A stretch of 64,000 bases of DNA from assembly GCA_015067795.1 (NCBI GenBank), contig SVLU01000007.1, positions 1 through 64,000 of the forward strand. Reading direction: 5' to 3'. Both the position numbers and the translations under genes were made by a program. The notes under the pieces were generated by a model. That model was not told the origin of the DNA. It searched no databases and saw only the letters and a list, made by a program, of their open reading frames with translations. Shown piece by piece: positions 1 through 7,128 of this stretch. Within the stretch, counting starts at the first letter, position 1. Each line of letters starts with the position of its first letter. Origin of the DNA: Oscillospiraceae bacterium. Lineage in GTDB: Bacteria; Bacillota; Clostridia; Oscillospirales; Oscillospiraceae.

Positions 1-10
1 CGATGCCGCT

Positions 11-136
11 GTGAAGTATTGTGCTTCGCACAAAGTGAAGTTAAGTGTGCCACTCATGCCCGCAGGCACTTCACGATGCGAAGCATCACTTCACGCGCCG
101 TAGATGCGCTTAACGTGCCGCAAGGCACACTTAGTT
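11..136. repeat. Hairpin array, spacer word ACTTCAC
   Basis: Short palindromes with 3-4 nt loops (for example GATGC-gaa-GCATC and GTGCC-gcaa-GGCAC) are separated by a recurring ACTTCAC/GTGAAG word. The second half closely matches 43441-43524, so this is a dispersed family. No coding potential is seen. It ends directly against the hairpin at 138-178. Confidence 0.7.
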
Positions 137-137
137 G

Positions 138-178
138 AAAAGAACCCACACTTGTCGTAGACAAATGTGGGTTCTTTT
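138..178. terminator. Bidirectional intrinsic terminator
   Basis: The arms AGAACCCACA and TGTGGGTTCT form a long stem flanked by an A-run on the left and a T-run on the right, so it could stop transcription from either side. It lies downstream of the minus-strand gene that ends at 234. The loop region TTGTC-gta-GACAA resembles the hairpin at 973-1013. Confidence 0.6.
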
Positions 179-233
179 CTGCCTAAGAGTAACCAAACGG
201 AGCAGAATTGAGGTAAAAGTAAGCAAAAGTATG

Positions 234-707
234 CTAATGCCGATGAAATAGTTTCTTAATTAGTTCGAGAAAAGAGCTTCTCTTGCTTTCAGGAAAAGGT
301 TCATCCAACACCCACGGCAAATCTATGCCGTAAATGGTGACAGTAAAATATTCGTCTGTTTTTTGTTCGTTGGGAACATACCAATTGTCAATAACTATAT
401 TGAGGAAAAGACCTCCGTCAAACATATCAATTTCGTACTTATCAGATTCTAATATTTTACCGATTACGGTGTAAGAAACAAAATGATAGTCAATATAATC
501 CTTGTCAGCACAAGATCCTATTTCATCGGGTCTTTCAATCAATAAGCCCAATTCGGCAAGGAATTCTTTTAGTTTAGGGAATTTTTCTGCGATTTGGGCA
601 TAAAGATTGCGATCCTCATCACAATCACATATATTGTGTTCCTGGGAATATTTTGAGGTGCCTTCAATATCAACATCCAGAACATAGCCGTGTTTGCGTA
701 TGATCAT
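234..707 (-). CDS. Hypothetical protein
   Basis: I do not recognise this 157-residue acidic, probably soluble protein. It has no signal peptide or membrane segment. Near its N terminus is a CDCDED stretch, and the C terminus is basic (KKLFHRH). The start was placed at the internal ATG whose codon occupies 705-707, because GGGAGA lies 8 nt upstream; the longer frame to 734 has no ribosome site. The gene stands alone between two hairpin arrays (11-136 and 800-971), which fits accessory DNA. It could be a small immunity or hypothetical cytoplasmic protein, but nothing visible decides this. Confidence 0.6.
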   Translation of the reverse strand: MIIRKHGYVLDVDIEGTSKYSQEHNICDCDEDRNLYAQIAEKFPKLKEFLAELGLLIERPDEIGSCADKDYIDYHFVSYTVIGKILESDKYEIDMFDGGLFLNIVIDNWYVPNEQKTDEYFTVTIYGIDLPWVLDEPFPESKRSSFLELIKKLFHRH

Positions 708-799
708 TTTGTATTCTCCCTTGCAGTTCGGCAAGCTTGTTTTCTTTCACATAATCGTCTCTTTTGGGAATTATTATATCATAAAACCTATGAAATTTC

Positions 800-971
800 A
801 ATGATGCATCGACTTCGTCGATATGATGTATTGCGCTGTGCGCAATATGATGCTGCTCGCTTCACTCGCAATGATGCGATGTTTGCCACAAACATTAGGC
901 GAAGCCGACATCATTAGCGTCAGCGGCAATCATTAGTGAAACGACATCATTTGCCGAAGGCAAACATCATT
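800..971. repeat. Hairpin array, spacer word ATGATG/CATCATT
   Basis: A run of small hairpins (ATCGAC-ttc-GTCGAT, TATTGCGC-tgt-GCGCAATA, TTGCC-gaag-GGCAA) is separated by ATGATG or CATCATT. The design is the same as at 11-136, with a different constant word. The array sits directly downstream of the tRNA-Gly terminator. An open frame across it (690-917) is an artefact of the repeats. Confidence 0.7.
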
Positions 972-972
972 C

Positions 973-1013
973 AAAAAGACCACTTTTGTCCGGTAGACAG
1001 AAGTGGTCTTTTT
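973..1013 (-). terminator. tRNA-Gly terminator
   Basis: Arms GACCACTT and AAGTGGTC are bracketed by A5 and T5 runs. The hairpin lies just past the 3' end of the minus-strand tRNA. Confidence 0.75.
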
Positions 1014-1015
1014 GT

Positions 1016-1089
1016 TGGAGCAGGGTACGGGAATCGAACCCGCCTTAACGGCTTGGGAAGCCGCTGTAATACCGATATACCAACCCTGC
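1016..1089 (-). tRNA. tRNA-Gly (anticodon CCC)
   Basis: Read on the minus strand, the acceptor arms GCAGGGT and ACCCTGC pair over seven bases, followed by discriminator T and an encoded CCA at the 3' end. The anticodon stem GCGGC/GCCGT encloses the loop TTCCCAA, giving anticodon CCC. The T arm contains GGTTCGATTCC. The length of 74 nt including CCA is normal. Confidence 0.95.
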
Positions 1090-1270
1090 GTTTTATATTA
1101 TATTAATAGTATATCACAAAAAATATTCTAATTCAACATGAGGCGAACCACACCTTTCAACAAAAAACACAGCTTTTCTACATTTTCATAGCCGAGACTT
1201 ATTGTTTGCTTTACAGCTGCTTTCGATGTATAATAATCACAAATATAAATCACAGCAAAGGAGTATTCTC

Positions 1271-1957
1271 ATGGCACTCTTTAATTTTGGCAATAAAACC
1301 CCACTTACAGCCGATTCCTCTCCTGAGGAGATTTTCCTCACAAGCCAGATGGAACAGCACGTTTTTGAAGCTGTTTTTGATTATTTTGAAAACGGAAGCA
1401 CGGGTGAAGAATATCTTGCCCGATGGAGCAATGCTCTGGAGCTTGTAGAACGGAGATTTATTGCGGCAAAGGTGAAAAAGGACGTTCTGGCCATTCCTCT
1501 CTACCGTTTTGTAAACGAAATCGCACTCTATCGCCGCGAGCTTTCCCAAACCGAATATTCAAAGCGCTACGAGCTGACCTACGACATATATGACAACTGG
1601 GGTATGAGCCGCTCCATGTTCTTTTATGCCGCAAATTACATTCGCAAAAGCGGTAATCATCAGAAATATATGGATACTCTCGGCCCTCGTTGCGGCGGTT
1701 ATCGCTGCTTCCCATCGGCAGACACCTTTGCTTCCTATGGCAAAGCTGATAAAATTGCAAAAATCTGGTTAAAGCAGGCTTTGAAAACCATCAAAATCGA
1801 GACAGACAACGCAAAGCGTATGATCAACACCGGCATCCTGAATCCGGCTCTCGAATCCTGGCTCACCGATTGCGAGAAAAAATATCTTAAGTACAGAGGT
1901 CACCACGACGCAAAGCTTAATGCGGAAATTCAGGAACAAACCAGATATAAATACTAA
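1271..1957 (+). CDS. Hypothetical protein
   Basis: A 228-residue protein with no family I can name. The start is the ATG at 1271, preceded by AAGGAG about 9 nt upstream; longer frames begin without a ribosome site. It appears soluble and largely helical, rich in aromatic residues, with a basic C terminus. There are no membrane segments, and three cysteines lie in the second half. It ends at a strong terminator (1963-1988) and directly precedes the phage-type lysis and tail cassette on the same strand, so it may belong to the same acquired segment. That link is inference from position only. Confidence 0.6.
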   Translation: MALFNFGNKTPLTADSSPEEIFLTSQMEQHVFEAVFDYFENGSTGEEYLARWSNALELVERRFIAAKVKKDVLAIPLYRFVNEIALYRRELSQTEYSKRYELTYDIYDNWGMSRSMFFYAANYIRKSGNHQKYMDTLGPRCGGYRCFPSADTFASYGKADKIAKIWLKQALKTIKIETDNAKRMINTGILNPALESWLTDCEKKYLKYRGHHDAKLNAEIQEQTRYKY

Positions 1958-1962
1958 CTTTT

Positions 1963-1988
1963 CAGGAGCGGTTTTCCGCTCCTTTTTT
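1963..1988 (+). terminator. Intrinsic terminator
   Basis: AGGAGCGG-tttt-CCGCTCCT is followed by TTTTT, six bases after the stop codon of the gene at 1271-1957. Confidence 0.85.
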
Positions 1989-2080
1989 GCCCTCTTCGGG
2001 AAATTTGCATTATTTTCTGCAAAATCTCCCCTATCCGCACCTTTTTATGATGACCGGAAAAAAATCATAAGGAGGCTCTC

Positions 2081-2296
2081 ATGAAAAAATACTTATCAAA
2101 ACTCAACAGCAGAAAGCTCTGGGCGGCTGTGGTGGGGCTTATCGCAGGCCTTGCGGTGGTTTTTGGCATTGATGAAAGCATCATCAACACCGTGGCAGGT
2201 GCTGTGGTATCGGCCGCTTCCGTGGTAGCTTACATCATCACCGAAGGTAAAATTGACATCGCCGCTCTCGGCGTAAACCGCAGGGAGGAGGAATGA
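2081..2296 (+). CDS. Phage-type holin
   Basis: A 71-residue protein with a basic N terminus (KKYLSKLNSRKLW) and two hydrophobic segments at about residues 14-30 and 34-53, followed by a charged tail (NRREEE). This size and topology match small phage holins, which form membrane lesions that let lysin reach the wall. The ribosome site AAGGAGG lies 7 nt before the ATG. It is immediately followed by a lysin gene at 2298, the usual holin-lysin pairing. The family cannot be named more exactly by eye. Confidence 0.75.
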   Translation: MKKYLSKLNSRKLWAAVVGLIAGLAVVFGIDESIINTVAGAVVSAASVVAYIITEGKIDIAALGVNRREEE

Positions 2297-2297
2297 T

Positions 2298-3005
2298 ATG
2301 TCCTGCACCGCTGACAGAATTCTGACCCTTGCAAAAGCTCAGATCGGCACTGCAGAAAAGCCCTGCGGCAGCAACACCGTGAAATACAACACCGCCTACT
2401 ACGGCAAAAAGGTATCAGGCTCTGCCTACCCTTGGTGCTGTGTTTTCATCTGGTGGCTTTTTGACCAGTGCGAAGCCCAAAAGCTGTTTTTTGCAGGAGG
2501 CAAGACCGCAAGCTGCACCGCCCTCATGAACTACGCTAAAAAGAACGACCTGTGGGTCACATCGGGTTACAAAAAGGGTGATCTGATCCTCTACAACTTC
2601 GATGACGACAGCTCCGCCGAGCACATCGGCATCTGCGAAAGTGCGGAGTCTGACTCCGTGACCTGCATCGAGGGCAACACAGGCATCGGCAGTGAAGCAA
2701 ACGGCGGCACCGTCATGCGCCGTACAAGAAGTATAAGCTTTGTTCTGGGTGCTTACCGCCCAAGGTATGATGAACCCGAAAGCGAAAATGTGTCCGTAAC
2801 GCTTCCCACCCTTCAGGCTGGAAGTCAGGGCAGCTCCGTCAGGGCTTTGCAAATCCTTCTTAAGGGTCTCAGCCATAGCTGCGGAGCGGCTGACGGTATC
2901 TTCGGCAAAAAGACCCTTGCCGCTGTAAAGAGCTTTCAGAGTGCTGAAAACCTAATAATCGACGGCGTTGTGGGTATTAACACATGGACAAAGCTATTGT
3001 CATAA
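2298..3005 (+). CDS. CHAP-type endolysin with peptidoglycan-binding domain
   Basis: A 235-residue predicted cell-wall hydrolase. The N-terminal ~150 residues look like a CHAP-type amidase/endopeptidase: the probable nucleophile cysteine lies in PWCCVFIWW (about residue 50) and the probable histidine in AEHIGIC (about residue 113), with GDLILYNFD between them. The C-terminal ~65 residues match peptidoglycan-binding domain 1 (GSSVRALQILLKG, DGIFGKKTLAAVKSFQ, DGVVGINTW). There is no signal peptide, as expected for a holin-dependent lysin. It starts 2 nt after the holin stop with GGAGGAGG upstream. Whether it acts as an amidase or endopeptidase is not decided. Confidence 0.85.
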   Translation: MSCTADRILTLAKAQIGTAEKPCGSNTVKYNTAYYGKKVSGSAYPWCCVFIWWLFDQCEAQKLFFAGGKTASCTALMNYAKKNDLWVTSGYKKGDLILYNFDDDSSAEHIGICESAESDSVTCIEGNTGIGSEANGGTVMRRTRSISFVLGAYRPRYDEPESENVSVTLPTLQAGSQGSSVRALQILLKGLSHSCGAADGIFGKKTLAAVKSFQSAENLIIDGVVGINTWTKLLS

Positions 3006-3029
3006 ATCACGCAGAAAGGAGAAATTACT

Positions 3030-3947
3030 ACGATTATAAATATTTCAATAAGAAACCAGAGAATTCGATGGCCGGAGGAGCACTCCGTTATCGCAGGCTC
3101 TGTGGGCTATGTTTATATCTCATGCAGCTTTGACAGCGACTGGAACGGTCTGGTAAAGCGTCTTGTTTTCGCAAACGGCGACATCTCCCGCTCCGTTCTT
3201 ATTACAGGCACCGAGCCTGTACTCATCCCTCACGAGGTACTTATTCCCGGGAAAATGCAGGTATCCGCCATCGGTCTTTCTCAGAACGGTGAAGTGAAGA
3301 TTACTACCCGGAAAATGATCCTTCCCGTCACCGTCCTTGAGGCAGGACCGCAGGATGGCGACGACCCTGAAGCCTATTCCCCAGCCCTTTGGGAGCAGGC
3401 ACTAAGTGCCATGGGTGATCTCACCTCCCTTCGCACAACAGCTAAAACCGATCTCGTTTCCGCAATCAACGAGATTGCGTTAAGCGGCGGCACAGGTAAT
3501 TCCGGCATCGGAGGTACGGTAAAGGCAATAACCTCCGTCTCAGTCAAAACAAGAACACCGGACGGCAGATTATTCGGTGATGCTAACGGTGACGGCGTTG
3601 TGAACGGTTCCGATGTTTCTGCTATGCTTAATACACAGGTAGGTCTTGGCTTCTCCCGCGATTTTGACCCGATAGTTGCAGACCTCGATGGCGATGGTAT
3701 TGTAAGCGTTGCCGATATGCACAAGCTCAATGAGCTTGTGGAAAATCTTGAAGAGGGGCAGATCATTGCCAAAATAACTATCAACTATGATGACTACTCT
3801 TCATCGGTAATTTATGCCGCTGTGGATGACATCGTTGACGGCAAAGACGGCTATACTCCTGTCCGCGGTACTGACTACTGGACGGATGCCGACAAGGCTG
3901 AAATCAAGTCCTATGTTGACAATGCAATCTTAGGGGGTGCATGGTGA
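3030..3947 (+). CDS. Phage tail-fibre-like protein with dockerin-like insert; start codon apparently lost
   Basis: About 305 residues. The AGAAAGGAG ribosome site at 3012-3020 points to codon 3030, which is ACG instead of ATG, followed by the typical tail-protein opening IINISIRNQRIRW. The first conventional start is GTG at 3102, inside a conserved-looking region. A dockerin-like module with two calcium loops (GDANGDGVVNGSDV and ADLDGDGIVSVADM, about residues 186-235) sits before a tail-fibre tail of the form DGKDGYTPVRGTDYWT. It follows the lysin and shares one base with the next gene (TGATG). It is either translated weakly from ACG/ATT/GTG or is a decaying phage gene. Confidence 0.7.
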   Translation, partial: TIINISIRNQRIRWPEEHSVIAGSVGYVYISCSFDSDWNGLVKRLVFANGDISRSVLITGTEPVLIPHEVLIPGKMQVSAIGLSQNGEVKITTRKMILPVTVLEAGPQDGDDPEAYSPALWEQALSAMGDLTSLRTTAKTDLVSAINEIALSGGTGNSGIGGTVKAITSVSVKTRTPDGRLFGDANGDGVVNGSDVSAMLNTQVGLGFSRDFDPIVADLDGDGIVSVADMHKLNELVENLEEGQIIAKITINYDDYSSSVIYAAVDDIVDGKDGYTPVRGTDYWTDADKAEIKSYVDNAILGGAW

Positions 3948-4477
3948 TGAGCTTAAATTCCAAAATGACAGCCATCGCCGATGCTATCCGCAGCAAGACA
4001 GGGATTACAGAAACCCTGACCCTCGACCGGATGGCAACGGAGATTGCAGGCATTGAAACAGAACCTGTGCTTGAAGCCCTTACCATCACAGAAAACGGAA
4101 CCTACGTACCGCCTGTTGGGGTGGATGGGTTTTCTCAGGTCGTGGCAAATGTGGCGGCGAGCGGCGGAAGTATGGAGCACGGTGAGCTGACAACTACAAC
4201 CGCAAACTATTATAAGATCACTATTCCTGTATCTTCCAAAAAATCCCATATTGTTGTTTATCCGAAAGTGTTTGATGACGAAACACACAATACAGGTAGA
4301 ATAAGCTATTGGCTCGTTGTTGAGGGATATACGCAAATCGAAATTCGACCCAGGGGTAGCGGCACTTATATGCGAGCAAATACAGATATGAGCACAACAT
4401 TCAACGATACTTCTATTGTTTTTGATGGCGGTAAAGCCCCATACAATGTCGGTGAATACTACTGGTTTGCATGGTAA
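3947..4477 (+). CDS. Phage tail-associated protein
   Basis: A 176-residue protein that opens like many clostridial prophage tail proteins (SLNSKMTAIADAIRSKTG, then LTLDRMATEIAGI) and contains the common ITENGTYVPPVGVDGFSQV motif around residue 50, which often links to beta-rich receptor-binding parts. ATG 3947 overlaps the previous TGA by one base and has GGGGG 9 nt upstream; ATG 3941 is an alternative. The C-terminal half is beta-rich and unassigned. The context says tail or adsorption function, but no structural (portal, capsid, tape-measure) genes are nearby. Confidence 0.7.
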   Translation: MSLNSKMTAIADAIRSKTGITETLTLDRMATEIAGIETEPVLEALTITENGTYVPPVGVDGFSQVVANVAASGGSMEHGELTTTTANYYKITIPVSSKKSHIVVYPKVFDDETHNTGRISYWLVVEGYTQIEIRPRGSGTYMRANTDMSTTFNDTSIVFDGGKAPYNVGEYYWFAW

Positions 4478-4489
4478 GGAGGGGTTTTA

Positions 4490-4669
4490 ATGTTTGTAAA
4501 GAATAACACAACCGGAAAATATTATATTGACGGTACAGAAGTCACTGCCGGGGAATACGAAATCCGTCTTTCCGATTTTTGGGCAAACTTTGTACCGGAA
4601 GAACCTGAAGCTGACCCCGAAATCACTGACTCCGAAGCCCTTGAAATTCTGATGGGAGGTGCGGTATGA
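4490..4669 (+). CDS. Small phage-cassette protein
   Basis: A 59-residue acidic protein starting at ATG 4490 with AAGGAGG 6 nt upstream. It begins MFVKNNTTGKYYIDGTEV and ends LEILMGGAV, and its stop overlaps the start of the next gene (ATGA at 4666-4669). I do not know a function. Small proteins of this kind sit between tail genes in Firmicutes prophages. Confidence 0.6.
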   Translation: MFVKNNTTGKYYIDGTEVTAGEYEIRLSDFWANFVPEEPEADPEITDSEALEILMGGAV

Positions 4670-5088
4670 AACGAAGTGAAGCACTCCTGCATCGAAGCAT
4701 GATTGAAAAATCCGTTCAATCCCTTGACAGCAGCGACGCTCTGAAGGTTATAGCCCTTTACCCCTCCTTCGACTCCATGATCGGGCAAACCGTAGAAAAG
4801 GGTTTCAGATTTTCTTACGGAGACAAGCTGTGGAGCGTCGTACAGCCTGAGCTTACGATACAGGCTCAATATCCGCCGGGTGTTGGCACGGAAAGCCTGT
4901 ACGAAGAGGTGTGTGAAACACACCTCGGAACGCTTGAAGATCCAATCCCATACAGCGGTAATATGGCTCTTGAAAGCGGCAGGTATTATATCCAGGACGG
5001 CGTAATCTATCTCTGCACAAGAGATACGGTAAATCCGGTATACAACGCCCTCAGCGAGCTTGTGGGAACGTATACGGAACTCATTTAA
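4666..5088 (+). CDS. Phage-type carbohydrate-binding or tail accessory protein
   Basis: A 140-residue protein. The C-terminal half (GTLEDPIPYSGNMALESG, then RYYIQDGVIYLCTRDT) matches the pattern of short aromatic sugar-binding modules seen at the end of clostridial phage tail operons. The N-terminal half is a helical segment. Start and stop are tightly coupled to the upstream gene. It is the last gene of the cassette, ending before a strong hairpin at 5093-5118. Binding specificity cannot be read from sequence. Confidence 0.7.
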   Translation: MKRSEALLHRSMIEKSVQSLDSSDALKVIALYPSFDSMIGQTVEKGFRFSYGDKLWSVVQPELTIQAQYPPGVGTESLYEEVCETHLGTLEDPIPYSGNMALESGRYYIQDGVIYLCTRDTVNPVYNALSELVGTYTELI

Positions 5089-5092
5089 TAGC

Positions 5093-5125
5093 AATGGCAC
5101 ACCTTTCGGTGTGCCATTCGTGCTT
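5093..5125 (+). terminator. Terminator-like hairpin after phage cassette
   Basis: AATGGCACACC-tttc-GGTGTGCCATT forms an 11-bp stem just after the cassette stop codon. The T-run is poor, so termination may be partial. Confidence 0.6.
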
Positions 5126-5178
5126 TATCCGCAAATCTTTATAGGTTACAAATCAATTACAAATAAATTACAAAACTC

Positions 5179-5207
5179 TTGAAAGCCTCCGTCTTCTGTG
5201 TTATACT
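5179..5207 (+). promoter_or_regulatory. Sigma-A promoter for the C39/dockerin gene
   Basis: TTGAAA (5179-5184), a 17-nt spacer and TATACT (5202-5207). It lies about 100 nt upstream of the ATG at 5307, leaving a leader of roughly 90 nt with no obvious structure. Confidence 0.75.
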
Positions 5208-5306
5208 GAATTCAGTTATAAACTATGGTTCAGAAGGTCCATACTCAAAACCTGTCCCGGGTAAGTCTCTTTTCAGCAAACCCAACCGGAAAAAGGAGTA
5301 GTTTTA

Positions 5307-6332
5307 ATGAAAAAGCATTTTATACGCTGGATTTCCTGCGCGCTTATACTTTGTATTCTGTTTTCAATACCGGTAACAGCCACAGCCGCATCCACGCTTC
5401 CCGACAGCATCTATCTTCAGCAGGAATCCGGCTTATGTACTCTCACCTCTGCCACAATGATGATCAGATCCCGTATGTATCTCAGCAACAACAACAAATG
5501 GGTTCTGGTCACCACCAACGATGTAAGAACCTACGGCTGGCTCAACGGTGTCGGCCTTTACTGGAACTGGACATATACTCTTGATGACTGCCGCATAAAC
5601 GTCCGTCGAGAGATCGTTGAGGGCATTACAACGGAAGATCTGAAGGCTGTTCTGGATGCTCATCCCGAGGGCATCGTTCTCTATGTAACATCTGTTCCCC
5701 ATGCGGTATTCCTTACCGATTACGAGGGAGACACCTTCTACTGTGCAGACCCAAGCCCATATTACAGTGGTAAGCGTATTCCGCTCAGCGAATCCTACAC
5801 CGCAAGCAGAGTCGGTGACCAGGATGCTGTTCTGGCGGCTACATATTCTTACTGGTATGTGAATTCCTATTCCATCCCCGAATACACCGACGAAGTCATA
5901 CCTCCTATGGACATTCCGTCTGAATGTTCCTGCACCGAGGACCTGGCAGGTCAGTACAGATGCATTGCCTCCGATGCTCTGAATATCAGAAGCCGTCACG
6001 ATACAGCAAGTCCTGTTCTTGGCACTATTCCATCCGGTGCTGTTGTTACAGTAACACGAGCAAACGGAGAATGGGCTCACGTTGAATACAACGGCATCTC
6101 AGGCTATGCCTATATGCAGTATCTTGAGGAGGTTGTGGTTAAGGGGGATATTGACGGCGACACCCATGTTTCCAATGCCGATATCGTCACTCTTGTCCGC
6201 TATCTTGTGGGTATGTACGAAGAGGGTTCGGAAACATATTACCGCGTTGTAAGATACGGTGACGTTAACAGAGACGGCAGGATAAACAACACCGACCTTT
6301 TGGAAATTGCCATTATCACCGTAAACTCATAA
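5307..6332 (+). CDS. Secreted C39-like protease with SH3 and dockerin domains
   Basis: A 341-residue exported protein. Residues 1-28 are a signal peptide ending at ATAAS. Residues 35-185 look like a C39-family papain-like fold: Cys44 in QQESGLCTLTSA, His132 in SVPHAVFL and Asp148 in FYCADPS form a plausible triad. A bacterial SH3 domain follows (about 215-272, ALNIRSRHD, GYAYMQYL), then a C-terminal type-I dockerin (about 278-341, GDIDGDTHVSNADI and GDVNRDGRINNTDL). It probably acts at or outside the cell wall, docked to a cohesin partner. The substrate is unknown. AAAGGAG precedes the ATG. The gene is monocistronic. Confidence 0.8.
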   Translation: MKKHFIRWISCALILCILFSIPVTATAASTLPDSIYLQQESGLCTLTSATMMIRSRMYLSNNNKWVLVTTNDVRTYGWLNGVGLYWNWTYTLDDCRINVRREIVEGITTEDLKAVLDAHPEGIVLYVTSVPHAVFLTDYEGDTFYCADPSPYYSGKRIPLSESYTASRVGDQDAVLAATYSYWYVNSYSIPEYTDEVIPPMDIPSECSCTEDLAGQYRCIASDALNIRSRHDTASPVLGTIPSGAVVTVTRANGEWAHVEYNGISGYAYMQYLEEVVVKGDIDGDTHVSNADIVTLVRYLVGMYEEGSETYYRVVRYGDVNRDGRINNTDLLEIAIITVNS

Positions 6333-6355
6333 TCGAAGCAAAATATAAAACGCTC

Positions 6356-6390
6356 AATCCGACCTGTGGTTAAGCACGGGTCGGATTTTT
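6356..6390 (+). terminator. Intrinsic terminator
   Basis: ATCCGACC and GGGTCGGAT pair around a 13-nt loop and are followed by TTTTT, just after the dockerin gene stop. Confidence 0.8.
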
Positions 6391-6438
6391 ATGTCAGTAT
6401 TCCGATGCAAAAAATTAACGATAAACATTAAAAATGTG

Positions 6439-6489
6439 TTGACAAAGCCGGTCGGTACTGCTATAATCTGTTTAACGATAATCGTTAAA
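6439..6489 (+). promoter_or_regulatory. Promoter with 19-bp palindromic operator
   Basis: TTGACA (6439-6444), a 17-nt spacer and TATAAT (6462-6467) form a near-consensus promoter. The perfect palindrome TTTAACGATAATCGTTAAA (6471-6489) lies across the expected transcription start. Further TTAACGA half-sites are near 6415 and 6492. The layout suggests repression, probably by the HTH protein at 7129-7341. Confidence 0.8.
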
Positions 6490-6515
6490 TAATTAACGAA
6501 TAAGGAGGTTTTATT

Positions 6516-7118
6516 ATGTCTGATAAAAAAATGGTAAACGCCGCAAAAAACTGGGACACAGGCGCAAAGGTCTGTGACGGTATTTTTCGTGCATTTGGGA
6601 TCGTTTTTATTGTCTTTGCCCTGCTGGTGCTGATTTTCGGCAGCAAAATGTATGAGGCCGGCTCTTTTACTCTGGATCTGGATTTTATCAAGCTGTACCT
6701 TGCTGACGAATACCAGATGGCACCTGCCTCTATGCAGGTTTTCACCGTTCTGGGTCTTGCCGTGATGAGCGTAGTCTGCTTTCTCACTTCCTACGGTATC
6801 AAGCAGCTTCGTGCCATTTTGATGCCAATGAAGGAAGGACGGCCTTTTGAGGAAATAGTTCCCAAAAAGCTCAGAAATATCGCATGGACTGTTTTGGCAG
6901 GAGGAATTATTCTGCAGGTCATTGCCTTAGCGGAGCGTATGATTTTAACAAGTGCATATCCAATGGAGCAGATATTCTCATCACCCGCCATCGCAGGAAT
7001 CGAGTATTCCTATTCATTTGATTTTACCTTTGTATTTATTTTCTGCATCATCATGTTCCTGTCCTATATTTTCAATTACGGTCAAAAGCTTCAGCAAGAG
7101 TCTGACGAAACATTGTAA
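6516..7118 (+). CDS. DUF2975-type four-helix membrane protein
   Basis: A 200-residue integral membrane protein with four hydrophobic segments at about residues 25-47, 72-92, 118-138 and 162-184. It resembles the DUF2975 family, whose members usually sit beside a small Cro/CI-like regulator as here. The biochemical role of the family is not established. The start at 6516 has AAGGAGG 9 nt upstream. The gene is led by a palindromic operator and is followed after 10 nt by the HTH gene, forming a two-gene operon. Confidence 0.75.
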   Translation: MSDKKMVNAAKNWDTGAKVCDGIFRAFGIVFIVFALLVLIFGSKMYEAGSFTLDLDFIKLYLADEYQMAPASMQVFTVLGLAVMSVVCFLTSYGIKQLRAILMPMKEGRPFEEIVPKKLRNIAWTVLAGGIILQVIALAERMILTSAYPMEQIFSSPAIAGIEYSYSFDFTFVFIFCIIMFLSYIFNYGQKLQQESDETL

Positions 7119-7128
7119 GGAGCTGCTT

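Noticed and set aside
690..917. Open frame across the 800-971 array
   Set aside because: It reads through repeated ATGATG hairpins, lacks a ribosome site and has no plausible protein composition.
800..971. CRISPR array
   Set aside because: Repeat words are only 6-7 nt, the intervening units are palindromic and uneven in length, and no cas gene is in the window.
2081..5088. Complete prophage
   Set aside because: No integrase, terminase, portal, capsid or tape-measure genes occur on either side.
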